From: Prolixibacter sp. SD074
Lineage (GTDB): Bacteria; Bacteroidota; Bacteroidia; Bacteroidales; Prolixibacteraceae
Direction: 5' to 3'
Length of the DNA stretch: 64,000 nucleotides
Assembly (NCBI RefSeq): GCF_009617895.1
Contig: NZ_BLAW01000001.1
Span: 1,231,001 to 1,295,000 of the forward strand
Part shown: in pieces, positions 54,020 through 63,095 of the stretch
Layout: each line of letters begins with the position of its first letter
Numbering within the stretch: the first letter of the stretch is position 1
Translations under genes and position numbers: made by a program
The notes under the pieces: generated by a model
What the model was told of the DNA's origin: nothing
Database searches by the model: none
Seen by the model: only the letters and a program-made list of their open reading frames with translations

Positions 54020-54273
54020 AATAATTAATTTTAAATGATTAAATGCCTCAAAGATACTGGTTTTCGGTGGCCTGTAAAACCACCGAACGCCAGTGAGGTT
54101 AAGTTCAACATCGTGTATAGTGCATTTGGCGGATAGTTCTAATTTCGAGGGTGTTACATCTAATAAACTTTGTAGCGGTTTGACAGGTTCGTGCTTCGAA
54201 TCGCCAAACGACACCATACACGCAAACCGTTGTCTTTCATAGAAAAAAAGAAGTTACAGTACACTAAATTTAA

Positions 54274-54678
54274 ATGATTATGAAACCAATTACATTAATA
54301 TTTTCAATTCTTTTTCTGATAGGCTGTGAAAAAGAAGAGTCAACTACTATTGACCCAAACGTACTTATACAAGGCAAATGGGAAATTGAAGCAATTGGAA
54401 ACGGTGACGATTTGGAGCCTTATCCTGCGTGGGGGTATACAGAGTATTATCAAGATAGTTTGATAAGATTTTTTATTTACGAAACAGATACATTCATAGC
54501 AAACTATGTGACATACGAAATTGATGAAACATTTTTAATTGAAAAAACATATTACCCTAGTATTGATGAGATTTGGGTTGAAAAATATCGATATCAATTT
54601 TTAGACAACAATCAGAAATTGCGATTGGATCAGACCTACGCTATTTTTAACACATCTATTTATAAACGAATTAACTAA
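54274..54678 (+). CDS. Cassette 5, small lipoprotein of unknown function
   Basis: A 134-aa protein with a lipoprotein signal (ITLIFSILFLIGC, Cys at about residue 17). A beta-rich body (LIQGKWEIEAIGNGDD) resembles small lipocalin-like lipoproteins of Bacteroidota. The start may be either ATG 54274 or 54280. It lies 18 bp before the peptidase gene. Function unknown. Confidence 0.65.
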   Translation: MIMKPITLIFSILFLIGCEKEESTTIDPNVLIQGKWEIEAIGNGDDLEPYPAWGYTEYYQDSLIRFFIYETDTFIANYVTYEIDETFLIEKTYYPSIDEIWVEKYRYQFLDNNQKLRLDQTYAIFNTSIYKRIN

Positions 54679-54929
54679 ACTTAAAAATACTGAATTATGA
54701 AAACCCGGATATTTACTTTATTAGGAGCAATGCTAATAAGCTTTACTTGTTTTAGCCAAAATATACAATACAACAAAAAGGGTGTTGTAAAAGAGGTAAC
54801 TTTTCAGGCAACAAAAGATAAAGACTCGATTCCCAAAAACGCAGAAGAGTTTAAAGTTAAATACTTGAAATCGGGGAAAAATGATGAATTTAAGTTAAAA
54901 AACCCAACAAGCGCAATCGAAAAGGATTA

Positions 54930-55894
54930 ATTGAATTAGGCTCTTTGTAAATACAATAGAAATGTCTACTTTAGGGGGAAATATTATAAAAATGGAGAAC
55001 AAATTCAGAAGCCTTACTATTTTTGAGTTTCAGGAACGTTTCCCTGACGAAGATTCTTGTTATCAATATTTGACTGAACTAAAATGGGGGACTGGCTTTG
55101 TTTGCCCCAATTGTGGACACACCAATTATTGTAACGGAAAGCGCCTATTCGACAGACAGTGTACCAGTTGCCACCGAATCTCCTCCCCAACGAGCGGGAC
55201 ATTGTTTCACCAGTTAAAGTTCTCGGTATTAAAGGCCTTTTACATTGTTTATTATGTAAGTACGAGTAAAAAAGGGATCAGCAGTACGGAACTAAGCAGA
55301 AAGCTTGGGTTAAGACAAAAGACCTGCTGGAAGTTCAAAGGCAAGGTAATGAAAGCCATGGAAAGCAGTGGCAACCATAAAATCGATGGCAAGGCCGAAG
55401 TTGATGAAACAGTTGTCGGCGGCCAGGAAGAAGGGGTTGTGGGGAGAAAAAACGGCAAAAAGAAGTTGGTTGTATTTGCCATTGAGAGAAACGGCAAAGG
55501 AGTTAGCCGTATGTACGGAAAGGTCATCAAGCAGAGCAGTTCGAAGGAACTTGGTGGGTTTATGAAAATGACCATTGAGACAAGTGCACAAATAAAGACA
55601 GATAAATGGCGAGGATATTCCCCTTTGGTAAAAGACTTCAGTAATCTTGTGCAGGTTGATTCAGGGAAAAAGGGCGGCAACTTCCCTGACTTGCACAGGT
55701 GTATTATGGGCTTCAAAGGCTGGCTCCGGGGCATGCACCACCAAGTCGAAAATTTGCAAGCCTATATTGATGAATACTGCTACCGGTTTAACCGAAGTAA
55801 TATGAAGGAAAGAATCTTCGATAGCCTTTTAACCAGAATGGTTAATGCAGAGCCCTTCCCTTATAAACAAAGTATTATTTAAATGCCTAATTCA
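54930..55894 (+). mobile_element. IS1595-family insertion sequence
   Basis: 965 bp with terminal repeats (TGAATTAGGC near the left end, GCCTAATTCA at the right) and an 8-bp target duplication AAGGATTA (54922-54929 and 55895-55902). It carries one transposase gene and interrupts the M4 peptidase propeptide. Confidence 0.85.
54962..55882 (+). CDS. IS1595-family transposase
   Basis: A 306-aa DDE transposase with an N-terminal zinc ribbon (FVCPNCGHTNYC ... RQCTSCH, about 44-70) and the ISXO2-like catalytic domain starting near KAEVDETVVGGQEEG. The C-terminus YCYRFNRSNMKERIFDSLL is characteristic. The start could be the ATG at 54992 (MENKFRSL), which has a G-rich stretch about 15 bp upstream. Confidence 0.88.
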   Translation: MSTLGGNIIKMENKFRSLTIFEFQERFPDEDSCYQYLTELKWGTGFVCPNCGHTNYCNGKRLFDRQCTSCHRISSPTSGTLFHQLKFSVLKAFYIVYYVSTSKKGISSTELSRKLGLRQKTCWKFKGKVMKAMESSGNHKIDGKAEVDETVVGGQEEGVVGRKNGKKKLVVFAIERNGKGVSRMYGKVIKQSSSKELGGFMKMTIETSAQIKTDKWRGYSPLVKDFSNLVQVDSGKKGGNFPDLHRCIMGFKGWLRGMHHQVENLQAYIDEYCYRFNRSNMKERIFDSLLTRMVNAEPFPYKQSII

Positions 55895-58068
55895 AAGGAT
55901 TAAAAAACGAACATTTTGAGCAGTATTACAAAGGGATTAAAGTTGAATATGGAGGCTATACTTTTCATTATAAAAATGACACAATGGTTTACGCTCACGG
56001 TAATTTTGTTGCAATCGATGATATGGATATAGCCCCTATATTAACCTCCATTGACGCAAGAAATGCTTTTGCGGATTATAAAAATATTCCCATTGACTCC
56101 ATTGTAAACTTTCAAAGCGAACTTTTAATAAGAGAATTTAGTTATGGAAATTCTGATTCTTCTTCAATCCCAAAACTAGTGTATAAAGTAACAATTGATG
56201 CCGAATGCATTGTTAATAATGAGATTGGTTATATTGATGCTAATTCAGGAAAAGTTCTGGCAACAATCCCTAGAATGACAGGTATTTCTTACGTTGGAAC
56301 ATTTAGCACACGTTATAGTGGAACGCAAACAGCAAAGACAATGTTGGGTTCTGGTAAATATAGATTAGAAGATGATTCGCGTGCAGCTCCAATACATACA
56401 AAAAACCTAAATAACAGCACCAATATCACTAATGCTGCTGAAATCTATGATTATAATAACATCTGGACTTCTTCTGAACATAGTCCTAACAATATTGATA
56501 TGGGATTAGATGTCCATTGGGCATTACAGGAAATATATGACTATTTTTATGACAATTATGAAATAAGTAGTTTTAATGACAACTCCTTCGATATTAATGC
56601 TTTTATTAGGTGGGGAAATGATCCTGATGATAGAGATAATGCAAAATGGGATCCTACCTATAATCGGCTATTATTTGGAGAAGGTTATACATATTTAAAC
56701 CCCATTGCATCATTAGATGCGGTAGCGCACGAATATGGTCACGGGATTAGCGATATGCAAGCTGACATACCTTATGATGATGTACCCTCAGCAGCAATTC
56801 AAGAAGGATTGAGTGATATTTGGTCCGTAATTCTTGAAAATGCAATAGAACCCGTTAATATTTGGCAAATAGGTGACCAGGTGGTAAAGAGTGGTAGCTG
56901 CATGAGAAATAATGCAAATCCTACAGATGCTTTAGCAAAATACCAACTTTCTGTCACCTATGGTAGCCCTAGTTTTAATAATACAACAAGTCAATATATA
57001 AAAAGCGGTGTATTTTCATACTGGTTCTATTTACTTGTAAATGGAGGTTCCGGTACGAATGAAATAGGAGATAGTTATTCCGTTTATGGCATTGGTATGG
57101 ATGAAGCTGAAGAGTTTATAACTAACAGCATATATGACGAATACCTTGACAATTTAAGTAGTTTCTCCGATTTTAAATCTGCCTTTTCAAATGCTGCAAT
57201 GGTTTACTATGGAGACTCAAGTTTTATAAAGAATCAAGTTGATATGGCTTTTTATGCAGTTGGTCTTAGTACAGAACCGAATCCATTAAACTATGACATT
57301 ACCGGTGCAAATCTTTTGTGTACAAGCTCAAATGAAACCTATACATTAAATGGTGATGTGCCTTCAAATGCTACTGTTAACTGGACAAGCAGTTCAAACA
57401 TTAATATTATTTCGAGCTCAAATACAAGCGCTATTTGTTCAGGGAATGGGTATGGTAGTAGTTGGCTAAGAGCTACTGTTACTATTAACGGAAACTCATT
57501 CAGTGTAACTAATTATGATATTGGTGTAGGTCCACCCTCAATTCTTGATGTTACCAGCACTAATAACCTAAGTTACGACTACATTTCTGACTCATATAAA
57601 ATATTAGCCGGAAGTGGTGACTACAAATATGAAGGGAAACTGGTTGTAGATGAATATTATGGCTTAGCCACAAATTATCACTGGGCAAAAGTTTTAGGGT
57701 CAACATTAATCCCTATTAATTGGTCAGCAAGTTATAATACTGTCTATGTTTATACAAAGGCTGCTGACAGAATACTAATGCTATCTTGCACAGCAAGCAA
57801 TGCTTGTGGTTCATACACGAAAAATTACTCATTTTTTACAGGAGATGCCAGTCCTTTTTTTGCTCTTTATCCAAATCCTGCAAGTAATACTGTAGAAATT
57901 GAAGTTATTGGTTTAACAAATAGCGTCAATAATAACAATGAATATGAAGTAGAACTCATTGATAATACAATGCAGATAAGAAAGAAAATAAAAATGAAAT
58001 CAAACAAAACAACTATCAATATTTCTGGATTAAAAAAGGGAATCTACTTTGTGTTATTAAAATCTGGT

Positions 58069-59387
58069 CACTAGTGTCTCTTAAAAATCGTTAAATTCAT
58101 TTATAACTAATAGATAATCAACTGTATCATTAGCAAAAACCTTGTCGGCCTTTTGAAATGGTTATATTTGTTTGAAACCATAAAGTTGGGCAGACATGAA
58201 CCAAGGCAAGTACGTTTTCAGTCAGATAGCAAAATTTATACCGCAACGATATTTCGAAAGAATTATGGTGAAATACAAGGATAGGACAAGGCAATGGAGT
58301 TTGACAAGCTGGAATCAGATGCTTGTTCTCATGTTCGGTCAGTTGGATGGCTGCAACAGCCTTCGTGAACTGACTGATATAACTACTGCTCATGCCAAGA
58401 AATCCTTTCACCTTGGTTTTGGTCGGACACCTATTAACAGAACGCAACTGTCCAAAGTTAATCAAATCCGTGATTACCAAATTTTTGAAGAATTTGCCTA
58501 TCATATGGTAGAACTTGCCCAGAAAAAGCGTATCGATAAGGAGTTTGAACTCAGTGGGAAGTACTATGCCTTTGATTCCACCACCATAGACCTCTGTATG
58601 TCTCTTTTTGAGTGGGCAAGGTTCAGAAGTACCAAGTCCGGCATCAAGATACACACACAACTTGATGTTGTGACCCAGATACCGGTCTCGTTCAACATCA
58701 CAGAGGCTGCTGTTCATGATGTGAATGCGATGGACTGGATAAATTATGAGCCGTTTGCCTGCTATATTTTTGACCGTGGTTACTGGGATTTGGACAGGCT
58801 GTACCGTATCGGGTTGCTCAACTCGTTCTTCGTTATCCGGGAAAAACGAAGACCAAAGTTTGAAGTCATAGCCGGAGAAGACCTTCTGGAGAACACAGAT
58901 AATATCCTCAGAGATAATACAGTGAGGTTCACCACAAGGGGAAATGCGGAAAACTATCCGTCCGAAATCAGGAGAATAATATATTATGAACCAGAACTCA
59001 AACGAACCTTCACTTACTACACGAACAACTTTTTTCTGAAGGCCAGGGACATTGCCTTTCTTTATAAAAACAGATGGGTCGTAGAGACCTTCTTCAAATG
59101 GATGAAGGGACATCTGCGCATCAAGTCCTTCTGGGGAAATACAGAGAATGCTGTACGGATACAGGTTTATGTAGCTATCATCACGTATTGCACTGTTGCA
59201 ATCATTGAAAGAAAACTTGAACTCAACAGGAGCATTTATGAGGTCATGAGAATATTGGGCAGTTCCCTTCTGGCAAAGGACAATATCAAGGAGCTGTTCC
59301 AGCCTATGGAGGCTGAGCAAATCCCTGACGATGGGCAGTTGCATTTTGAGTTTGATATTTTTTAACATTTATTAAGAGACACTAGTG
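58069..59387 (+). mobile_element. IS4-family insertion sequence
   Basis: 1319 bp with perfect 16-bp terminal repeats CACTAGTGTCTCTTAA (58069-58084; complement at 59372-59387) and a 9-bp target duplication AAATCTGGT (58060-58068, 59388-59396). It interrupts the C-terminal sorting domain of the M4 peptidase. Confidence 0.9.
58196..59365 (+). CDS. IS4-family transposase with DUF4372 domain
   Basis: A 389-aa transposase. The N-terminal DUF4372-like domain covers about 1-75. The DDE domain has FDSTTIDL (first Asp), YIFDRGYWDLDRLY (second Asp) and the FVIREKRRPKF block close to the IS4 Y-R-E-K signature. The C-terminal catalytic-Glu helix lies in WVVETFFKWMKGHL. It appears intact. Confidence 0.9.
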   Translation: MNQGKYVFSQIAKFIPQRYFERIMVKYKDRTRQWSLTSWNQMLVLMFGQLDGCNSLRELTDITTAHAKKSFHLGFGRTPINRTQLSKVNQIRDYQIFEEFAYHMVELAQKKRIDKEFELSGKYYAFDSTTIDLCMSLFEWARFRSTKSGIKIHTQLDVVTQIPVSFNITEAAVHDVNAMDWINYEPFACYIFDRGYWDLDRLYRIGLLNSFFVIREKRRPKFEVIAGEDLLENTDNILRDNTVRFTTRGNAENYPSEIRRIIYYEPELKRTFTYYTNNFFLKARDIAFLYKNRWVVETFFKWMKGHLRIKSFWGNTENAVRIQVYVAIITYCTVAIIERKLELNRSIYEVMRILGSSLLAKDNIKELFQPMEAEQIPDDGQLHFEFDIF

Positions 59388-59821
59388 AAATCTGGTAAAG
59401 AAAATCATATTGAAAAACTCATAATTAAATAACTTGGAGAAGAGAACTACGAAAGACAACATTTTAGGAATTAAGGCACAGTTGGGCCCTGAAAAAAGGC
59501 AGTAGGTTTGCATACTTACTGCCTTTTTTTAGGGTAACAGCGCTCAAAATGCGCGCTCAATTGTGTTTTAATTCGTGTTGGGCTTAACCGTTGCTGTTCA
59601 AAGCTATACACTATGGGGATTGAATGGTTTTCCTGCATCCTTTCCGTTGTTTTTCTGCTGCCGGTTTTGCTATTTTACCTGTTTTGGGGCCGGGACCCGG
59701 ATATTGGGCACGTTTTTCGTTTTCCACCGGACATACTTTTCCCGTTCAGCCAAAAACAGGGAATTTTTAGCCGGTAAACCGGTTGTGCAATTTTTTCAAA
59801 GAACGATTTGCAGGGTAGGCA

Positions 59822-61030
59822 CTATCCGGGTTCCCACGGAACATCTTTCACCAAACCGGCAAAACGCAGCCTTCCTTTTTTACATACCGGGCAGTTGGGC
59901 TGCCGGAAGTTTTGGATACATTCCAGGATTTCAGTCCACACCGTATCCTGTCTTTCCCAAACCTGGCCGCCATCTTCCAGTGCCTCTTCTTTCCGGTTTT
60001 CGACCTCTTGTGCCAGCAGTTGTTTTGCCGCCAGGATGTTTTGTTTACGGTAACGGCTCGATAAAATTCCATAGTACCGCACTTTAAAAAAGCCCTTTGG
60101 CAAAATGTGCAACAAAAACCGGCGGATAAACTCATCCACATCCAGTTTCATTTCCCTGAACCTGCCTGTACGGTAATCTTTCCACGAAAATCGCACTTTG
60201 CCATTCTTCACTTCCAAAATCCGCCGGTCGGTAATGGCAATACGAAACACGTAACGCGAAAGGTATTCCAGTATTTTTTCAGGATTGCCCATGGGTGCCT
60301 GCACATTCACCACCCAGTCCTTTTTGTATAAAGGCGTGAGGAAGCGGTTAAACTGCACAGGCCCTTTTATGCCTGCCAGTTTGCCGTGAAAATCGAGTTC
60401 CCCTTTTTCTTTGGCTTGTTTTAGCAAATACAGAAACTTTCCCCTGAACTTTTTTGCCAATATCTTGCCTGCGATGAAAAAGTTGTTTTTGGCCGGTACA
60501 TGCACCCAGTGTTCGCGGTCGAAGCCCAGGCCCCCTGCGGGCATGATGCAATGCAGGTGTGGGTGTTCCTTCATGTTCTGCCCCCAGGTATGGAGTACGG
60601 TAACCAGGCCAATATCAGCGCCCAGGTGCTTTACGTCACGGGTAAGTTCGAGCAGGGTTTGTGAAACAGCTTTGAACAACAAGCCATACATCACTTTCCT
60701 GTTTTGCAGGCAAAGCGGGTTTAACTCATGCGGCAGGGTGAACACCAAATGGTAATACCCCACCGGGAGAAGTTCTTTCATCCGTTTGTCCAGCCATTCC
60801 AGTTTTTCTTTTTGCTGGCACACAGGGCAGTGGCGGTTGCGGCAGGAGTTATAAGATTTCTCTGTATAGCTGCAATGGTCGCATTTCTCGAAATGGCTTC
60901 CAAGGCCCCCGGTGCGGCACGCCGACAGCAGGTGGATTAAGCTCTGCTGCTCTTTTGTTACCTTGTTTTGGCTGATGTAGTTTCCCCCGTATTCACGCAG
61001 TAAACTTCCTACAATTATTTGTTCCTGCAT
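59822..61030 (-). CDS. IS91-family transposase, copy 2
   Basis: 402 aa from ATG 61030 (MQEQIIVGSLLREYGG). It differs from copy 1 at very few residues (for example T6 to I). The zinc-binding region and the HPHLH motif are intact. Confidence 0.9.
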   Translation of the reverse strand: MQEQIIVGSLLREYGGNYISQNKVTKEQQSLIHLLSACRTGGLGSHFEKCDHCSYTEKSYNSCRNRHCPVCQQKEKLEWLDKRMKELLPVGYYHLVFTLPHELNPLCLQNRKVMYGLLFKAVSQTLLELTRDVKHLGADIGLVTVLHTWGQNMKEHPHLHCIMPAGGLGFDREHWVHVPAKNNFFIAGKILAKKFRGKFLYLLKQAKEKGELDFHGKLAGIKGPVQFNRFLTPLYKKDWVVNVQAPMGNPEKILEYLSRYVFRIAITDRRILEVKNGKVRFSWKDYRTGRFREMKLDVDEFIRRFLLHILPKGFFKVRYYGILSSRYRKQNILAAKQLLAQEVENRKEEALEDGGQVWERQDTVWTEILECIQNFRQPNCPVCKKGRLRFAGLVKDVPWEPG

Positions 61031-61880
61031 AGCCCCTCCAGTCCTTCCAGCGTGTCCAGCGGGTTTACCACCTGGCTTGTGTTGAGTTGCTGCACGTGGA
61101 GGTATTTGAGCGTGTTGCTTAAATCGGAATGCCCCATCAGGCGCTGTATGGCCAGAATGTTGGTGCCCTGTTCGAGGTGGTGCGTGGCAAAACAATGCCG
61201 GAAAGTGTGTGGCGTGTAAGGCTTTTTAACCTGTGGCGTGCGGTGCCGTGCATTAATACAAATAGTCCGTACTGCTGTAATGCCCAGGTGGGTACCTTTT
61301 CCTCCCGCGCCTTCAAAAAGGTAATGCTGCGGCTTGTACTTTTTGTAATAATCCCTTAAAACAGAAAGTAAAACCGGCGATAGCGGCACTTTACGTTGTT
61401 TCAGCCCTTTGCCTTCCTGGATGTTTACCTGCATCCGCCGGCTGTCAATGTCGGTAAGTTTGATGTTTACACTCTCTGATACCCTGGCCCCGGTGGAATA
61501 AATGAGCATGATGATAGCGCGGTGCTTGAAGTTGTCAATAGCCCCGAGTACATCGCTCACTTCGTCTTTTGATAAAACCAGCGGGAGTGTTTTGGCAACC
61601 TTTGGCGTTGGAAGGTATTCTTTTGCCCACTCCTTATGGTAAATATTTGTAAAGAGGAACCGAAGGGCGTAGTAGCCCATTTTTACACTGCCCGGTTTGT
61701 GGTTCCCATCGGTGAGCATACTTTGAAAATAGGCCCTGAGTTCTTCTACTCCCGTGTGTTCCGGGTCTTTTTTGCAAAAGTTACTGTAATCGGCAATGTG
61801 CCACCAGTAACTTTTACGGGTCCTTTCACTTAGATTGCGTAAAACCGCTTCCTGTTCAAAGCTTTTTTTAAATTTGTCAT
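61015..61880 (-). CDS. IS91-associated tyrosine recombinase, copy 2 (needs -1 frameshift)
   Basis: It has the same layout as copy 1: ATG at 61880 (MTNLKK), an A7 run, then the long recombinase frame one base back, with catalytic residues intact and a single V-to-A change near the GH motif. Conservation of the out-of-frame start in two copies argues against a random error. Confidence 0.7.
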
Positions 61881-62181
61881 AATAATTAATTTTAAATGAT
61901 TAAATGCCTCAAAGATACTGGTTTTCGGTGGCCTGTAAAACCACCGAACGCCAGTGAGGTTAAGTTCAACACGGTATATAAGCAAGTTTGCCATTAAGGT
62001 TACTACTAATTTGAAACATTCTACAAGGCAAACCTGTTCATATACCCAACCGTTGTGCGGCAGCTAAAAAAACACCCGAACATCATTTAACTAAGCAGGA
62101 CAAACTGACTTTTCAACAAAATTTAAATGAATTGTTGAAAAATATTTTCAAACTTTCTATTAACTATCAGGAATATTTTAC

Positions 62182-62189
62182 TATATTTG
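62182..62189 (+). promoter_or_regulatory. -7 box of the retron-like cassette
   Basis: TATATTTG matches TAnnTTTG, and transcription would begin near 62196. The cassette therefore appears to carry its own promoter ahead of a long non-coding leader. A matching -33 TTTG is not clear. Confidence 0.5.
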
Positions 62190-62219
62190 CAATGTATTAG
62201 TTCTTTGAAAAAATGTTTT

Positions 62220-62510
62220 GGTGTTTATGGACTTAATGGAGTTCACTTGACTGTCTGAAAAGACAACCCTAACGGGTAAATTAGCGACACTCAATCATTA
62301 TCCCTGTCAGACTGTCCCTCATAAGACTGAATGATGTGAGATGATATTGATTCAATCGTTATTATGCTATTATTTATTAAAAGCAGGAAATTTAAGTGAG
62401 TGTATGAGAACATTGTTTACACATTAAGTGCATAGACTTTAACTACCATTTTATTTACGACAGAGTTGGTTTAGCAGGACAACAATGTCGTTGTTCATTA
62501 AAAACAAAGT
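62220..62510 (+). ncRNA. Candidate retron msr-msd RNA
   Basis: About 320 bp of non-coding DNA lies between the promoter and the first gene of the RT operon. Structures seen: TGTCT-GAAA-AGACA (62252-62265), ACCC-TAAC-GGGT (62266-62277), TTAGCG (62281-62286), which matches the branch-G context of retron Ec86, then a long hairpin (CTCAATCATT 62290-62299 with 62330-62340). ACTTAATG (62231-62238) and CATTAAGT (62422-62429) are a possible a1/a2 pair, though short. Exact ends and the msd part are uncertain. Confidence 0.45.
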
Positions 62511-62513
62511 AAA

Positions 62514-62732
62514 ATGAGTAGATTAAAACAAATCCAAAACATTGATAACTTGGTACAAGGTATCACAGTTATCGCAGAGAGCCAGTGTTCTCTTTCGGAA
62601 CAAGACAGAGTTGTCTTGAATGAAGTATTAGAAAGACTTCAAAATCTGAAACGGAAAAAAGGTAAGACCAATGAGCAAATTCTTGACGAGTTTGCAAAAG
62701 TCATTGAGTTGTTAACCAAGTTTTTCGTTTGA
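62514..62732 (+). CDS. Cassette 6, small helical protein
   Basis: A 72-aa protein, MSRLKQIQNIDNLVQGITVI, that is mostly helical, with a basic centre (NLKRKKGKTNEQ). It is the first gene after the candidate RNA and lies 72 bp before the XRE gene. No family recognised. As part of a retron cassette it could be an accessory or effector. Confidence 0.55.
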   Translation: MSRLKQIQNIDNLVQGITVIAESQCSLSEQDRVVLNEVLERLQNLKRKKGKTNEQILDEFAKVIELLTKFFV

Positions 62733-62804
62733 AACCAGAATAGATGTCCAAAGATGCTGATTAAAAAACCGAACACTCCTTAATTTTTTTCAAGCAAATC
62801 GAAA

Positions 62805-63095
62805 ATGGATTTAGGTAACGTCATAAAAAATATTAGAAAGCAAAAAGGGCTAACTCAAAACGAGTTTGCCTCTTTATGCGGTATTACTCAAACTTATCTT
62901 TCACAAATTGAAGGAAACTTGAAAGAACCCACTCTTTCTACTTTAAAAGCAATTAGTGAAAAACTAAATATTCCATTACCAATCTTATTCTTTTTATCAA
63001 TGACTGAAGATGATGTTCAGCCGAATAAAAGGAAGGCGTTTGAAATAGTTAGTCCTTCTGTAAAATCATTCGTAAATGAATTCTTCGCAGTATAA
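62805..63095 (+). CDS. Cassette 6, XRE-family helix-turn-helix protein
   Basis: A 96-aa protein with a canonical XRE/Cro domain (about 6-60; IRKQKGLTQNEFASLCGITQ, YLSQIEGNLKEPTLSTLKAI) and a short C-terminal extension. It overlaps the reverse transcriptase gene by 20 bp. Some described retrons pair an RT with an HTH protein, so it may be the retron partner protein or regulator. Confidence 0.85.
   Translation: MDLGNVIKNIRKQKGLTQNEFASLCGITQTYLSQIEGNLKEPTLSTLKAISEKLNIPLPILFFLSMTEDDVQPNKRKAFEIVSPSVKSFVNEFFAV

Larger units (their letters stand above)
51601..54109 (-). mobile_element. IS91-family element, copy 1
   Basis: About 2509 bp, starting ATTTTAGGAATTAAGGCAC and ending TTAAGTTCAAC; limits come from comparing copy 2 and the flanks, with a 3-bp AAC ambiguity. 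It encodes a tyrosine recombinase and an IS91-type HUH transposase, both leftward. Near the left (transposase 3') end are a terminator-like hairpin (GGCAGTA/TACTGCC, with A and T runs) and a second stem (CCCAA/TTGGG). No target duplication, as expected for rolling-circle IS91 elements. It sits exactly after the R'' box of an attC-like site. Confidence 0.85.
51592..54237 (+). other. attC-like site ending cassette 4, split by an IS91-like element
   Basis: R'' GGCGTTAAC (51592-51600) is the reverse complement of the cassette start GTTAACGCC (50818-50826). The remaining part lies beyond the IS at 54107-54237. There GTGTAT pairs with ATACAC, GTG with CAC and TTTGGCG with CGCCAAA, ending AAACC/GTTGTC (cut inferred at 54229). 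Removing the IS restores one site of normal length. Confidence 0.75.
54697..59432 (+). pseudogene. Cassette 5, secreted M4 (thermolysin-like) metallopeptidase broken by two IS elements
   Basis: The gene starts with a signal peptide (MKTRIFTLLGAMLISFTCFS) and propeptide, is split by an IS1595-type element at 54930-55894, resumes with KNEHFEQYYKGIKVEYGGYT, and is split again by an IS4-type element at 58069-59387 only 12 codons before its end. The zinc site is HEYGHG with the third ligand in QEGLSDIW. The C-terminus (FALYPNPASNTVEIEV ... KKGIYFVLLKSG then KENHIEKLIIK) is a type IX secretion sorting domain. Even after removing both IS elements the first junction is one base out of frame, so a separate 1-nt deletion is likely. 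Original size was about 800 aa, large for a cassette. Confidence 0.8.
59461..61970 (-). mobile_element. IS91-family element, copy 2
   Basis: About 2510 bp, nearly identical to copy 1 (a handful of substitutions and small indels near the left end). Same left terminus ATTTTAGGAATTAAGGCAC and right terminus TTAAGTTCAAC. It encodes the same two proteins leftward. Confidence 0.88.
59451..62061 (+). other. attC-like site ending cassette 5, split by an IS91-like element
   Basis: R'' GAAAGACAAC (59451-59460) is the exact reverse complement of the cassette start GTTGTCTTTC (54229-54238). Beyond the IS, from 61971, GGTATA pairs with TATACC and GTTTGCC with GGCAAAC, ending CCCAACC/GTTGTGCGG (cut inferred at 62052). 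As in site 4, the element lies directly after the R'' box. Confidence 0.75.

Noticed and set aside
51601..54109. ISCR or group IIC-attC intron as the attC-targeting element
   Set aside because: There is no intron RT or intron RNA. The transposase is IS91-type with a companion recombinase, so I keep IS91-family and do not claim ISCR membership.
58130..59368. 412-codon frame antisense to the IS4 transposase
   Set aside because: It mirrors the transposase over its whole length and lacks any recognisable domain, while the plus-strand frame has clear DDE motifs.
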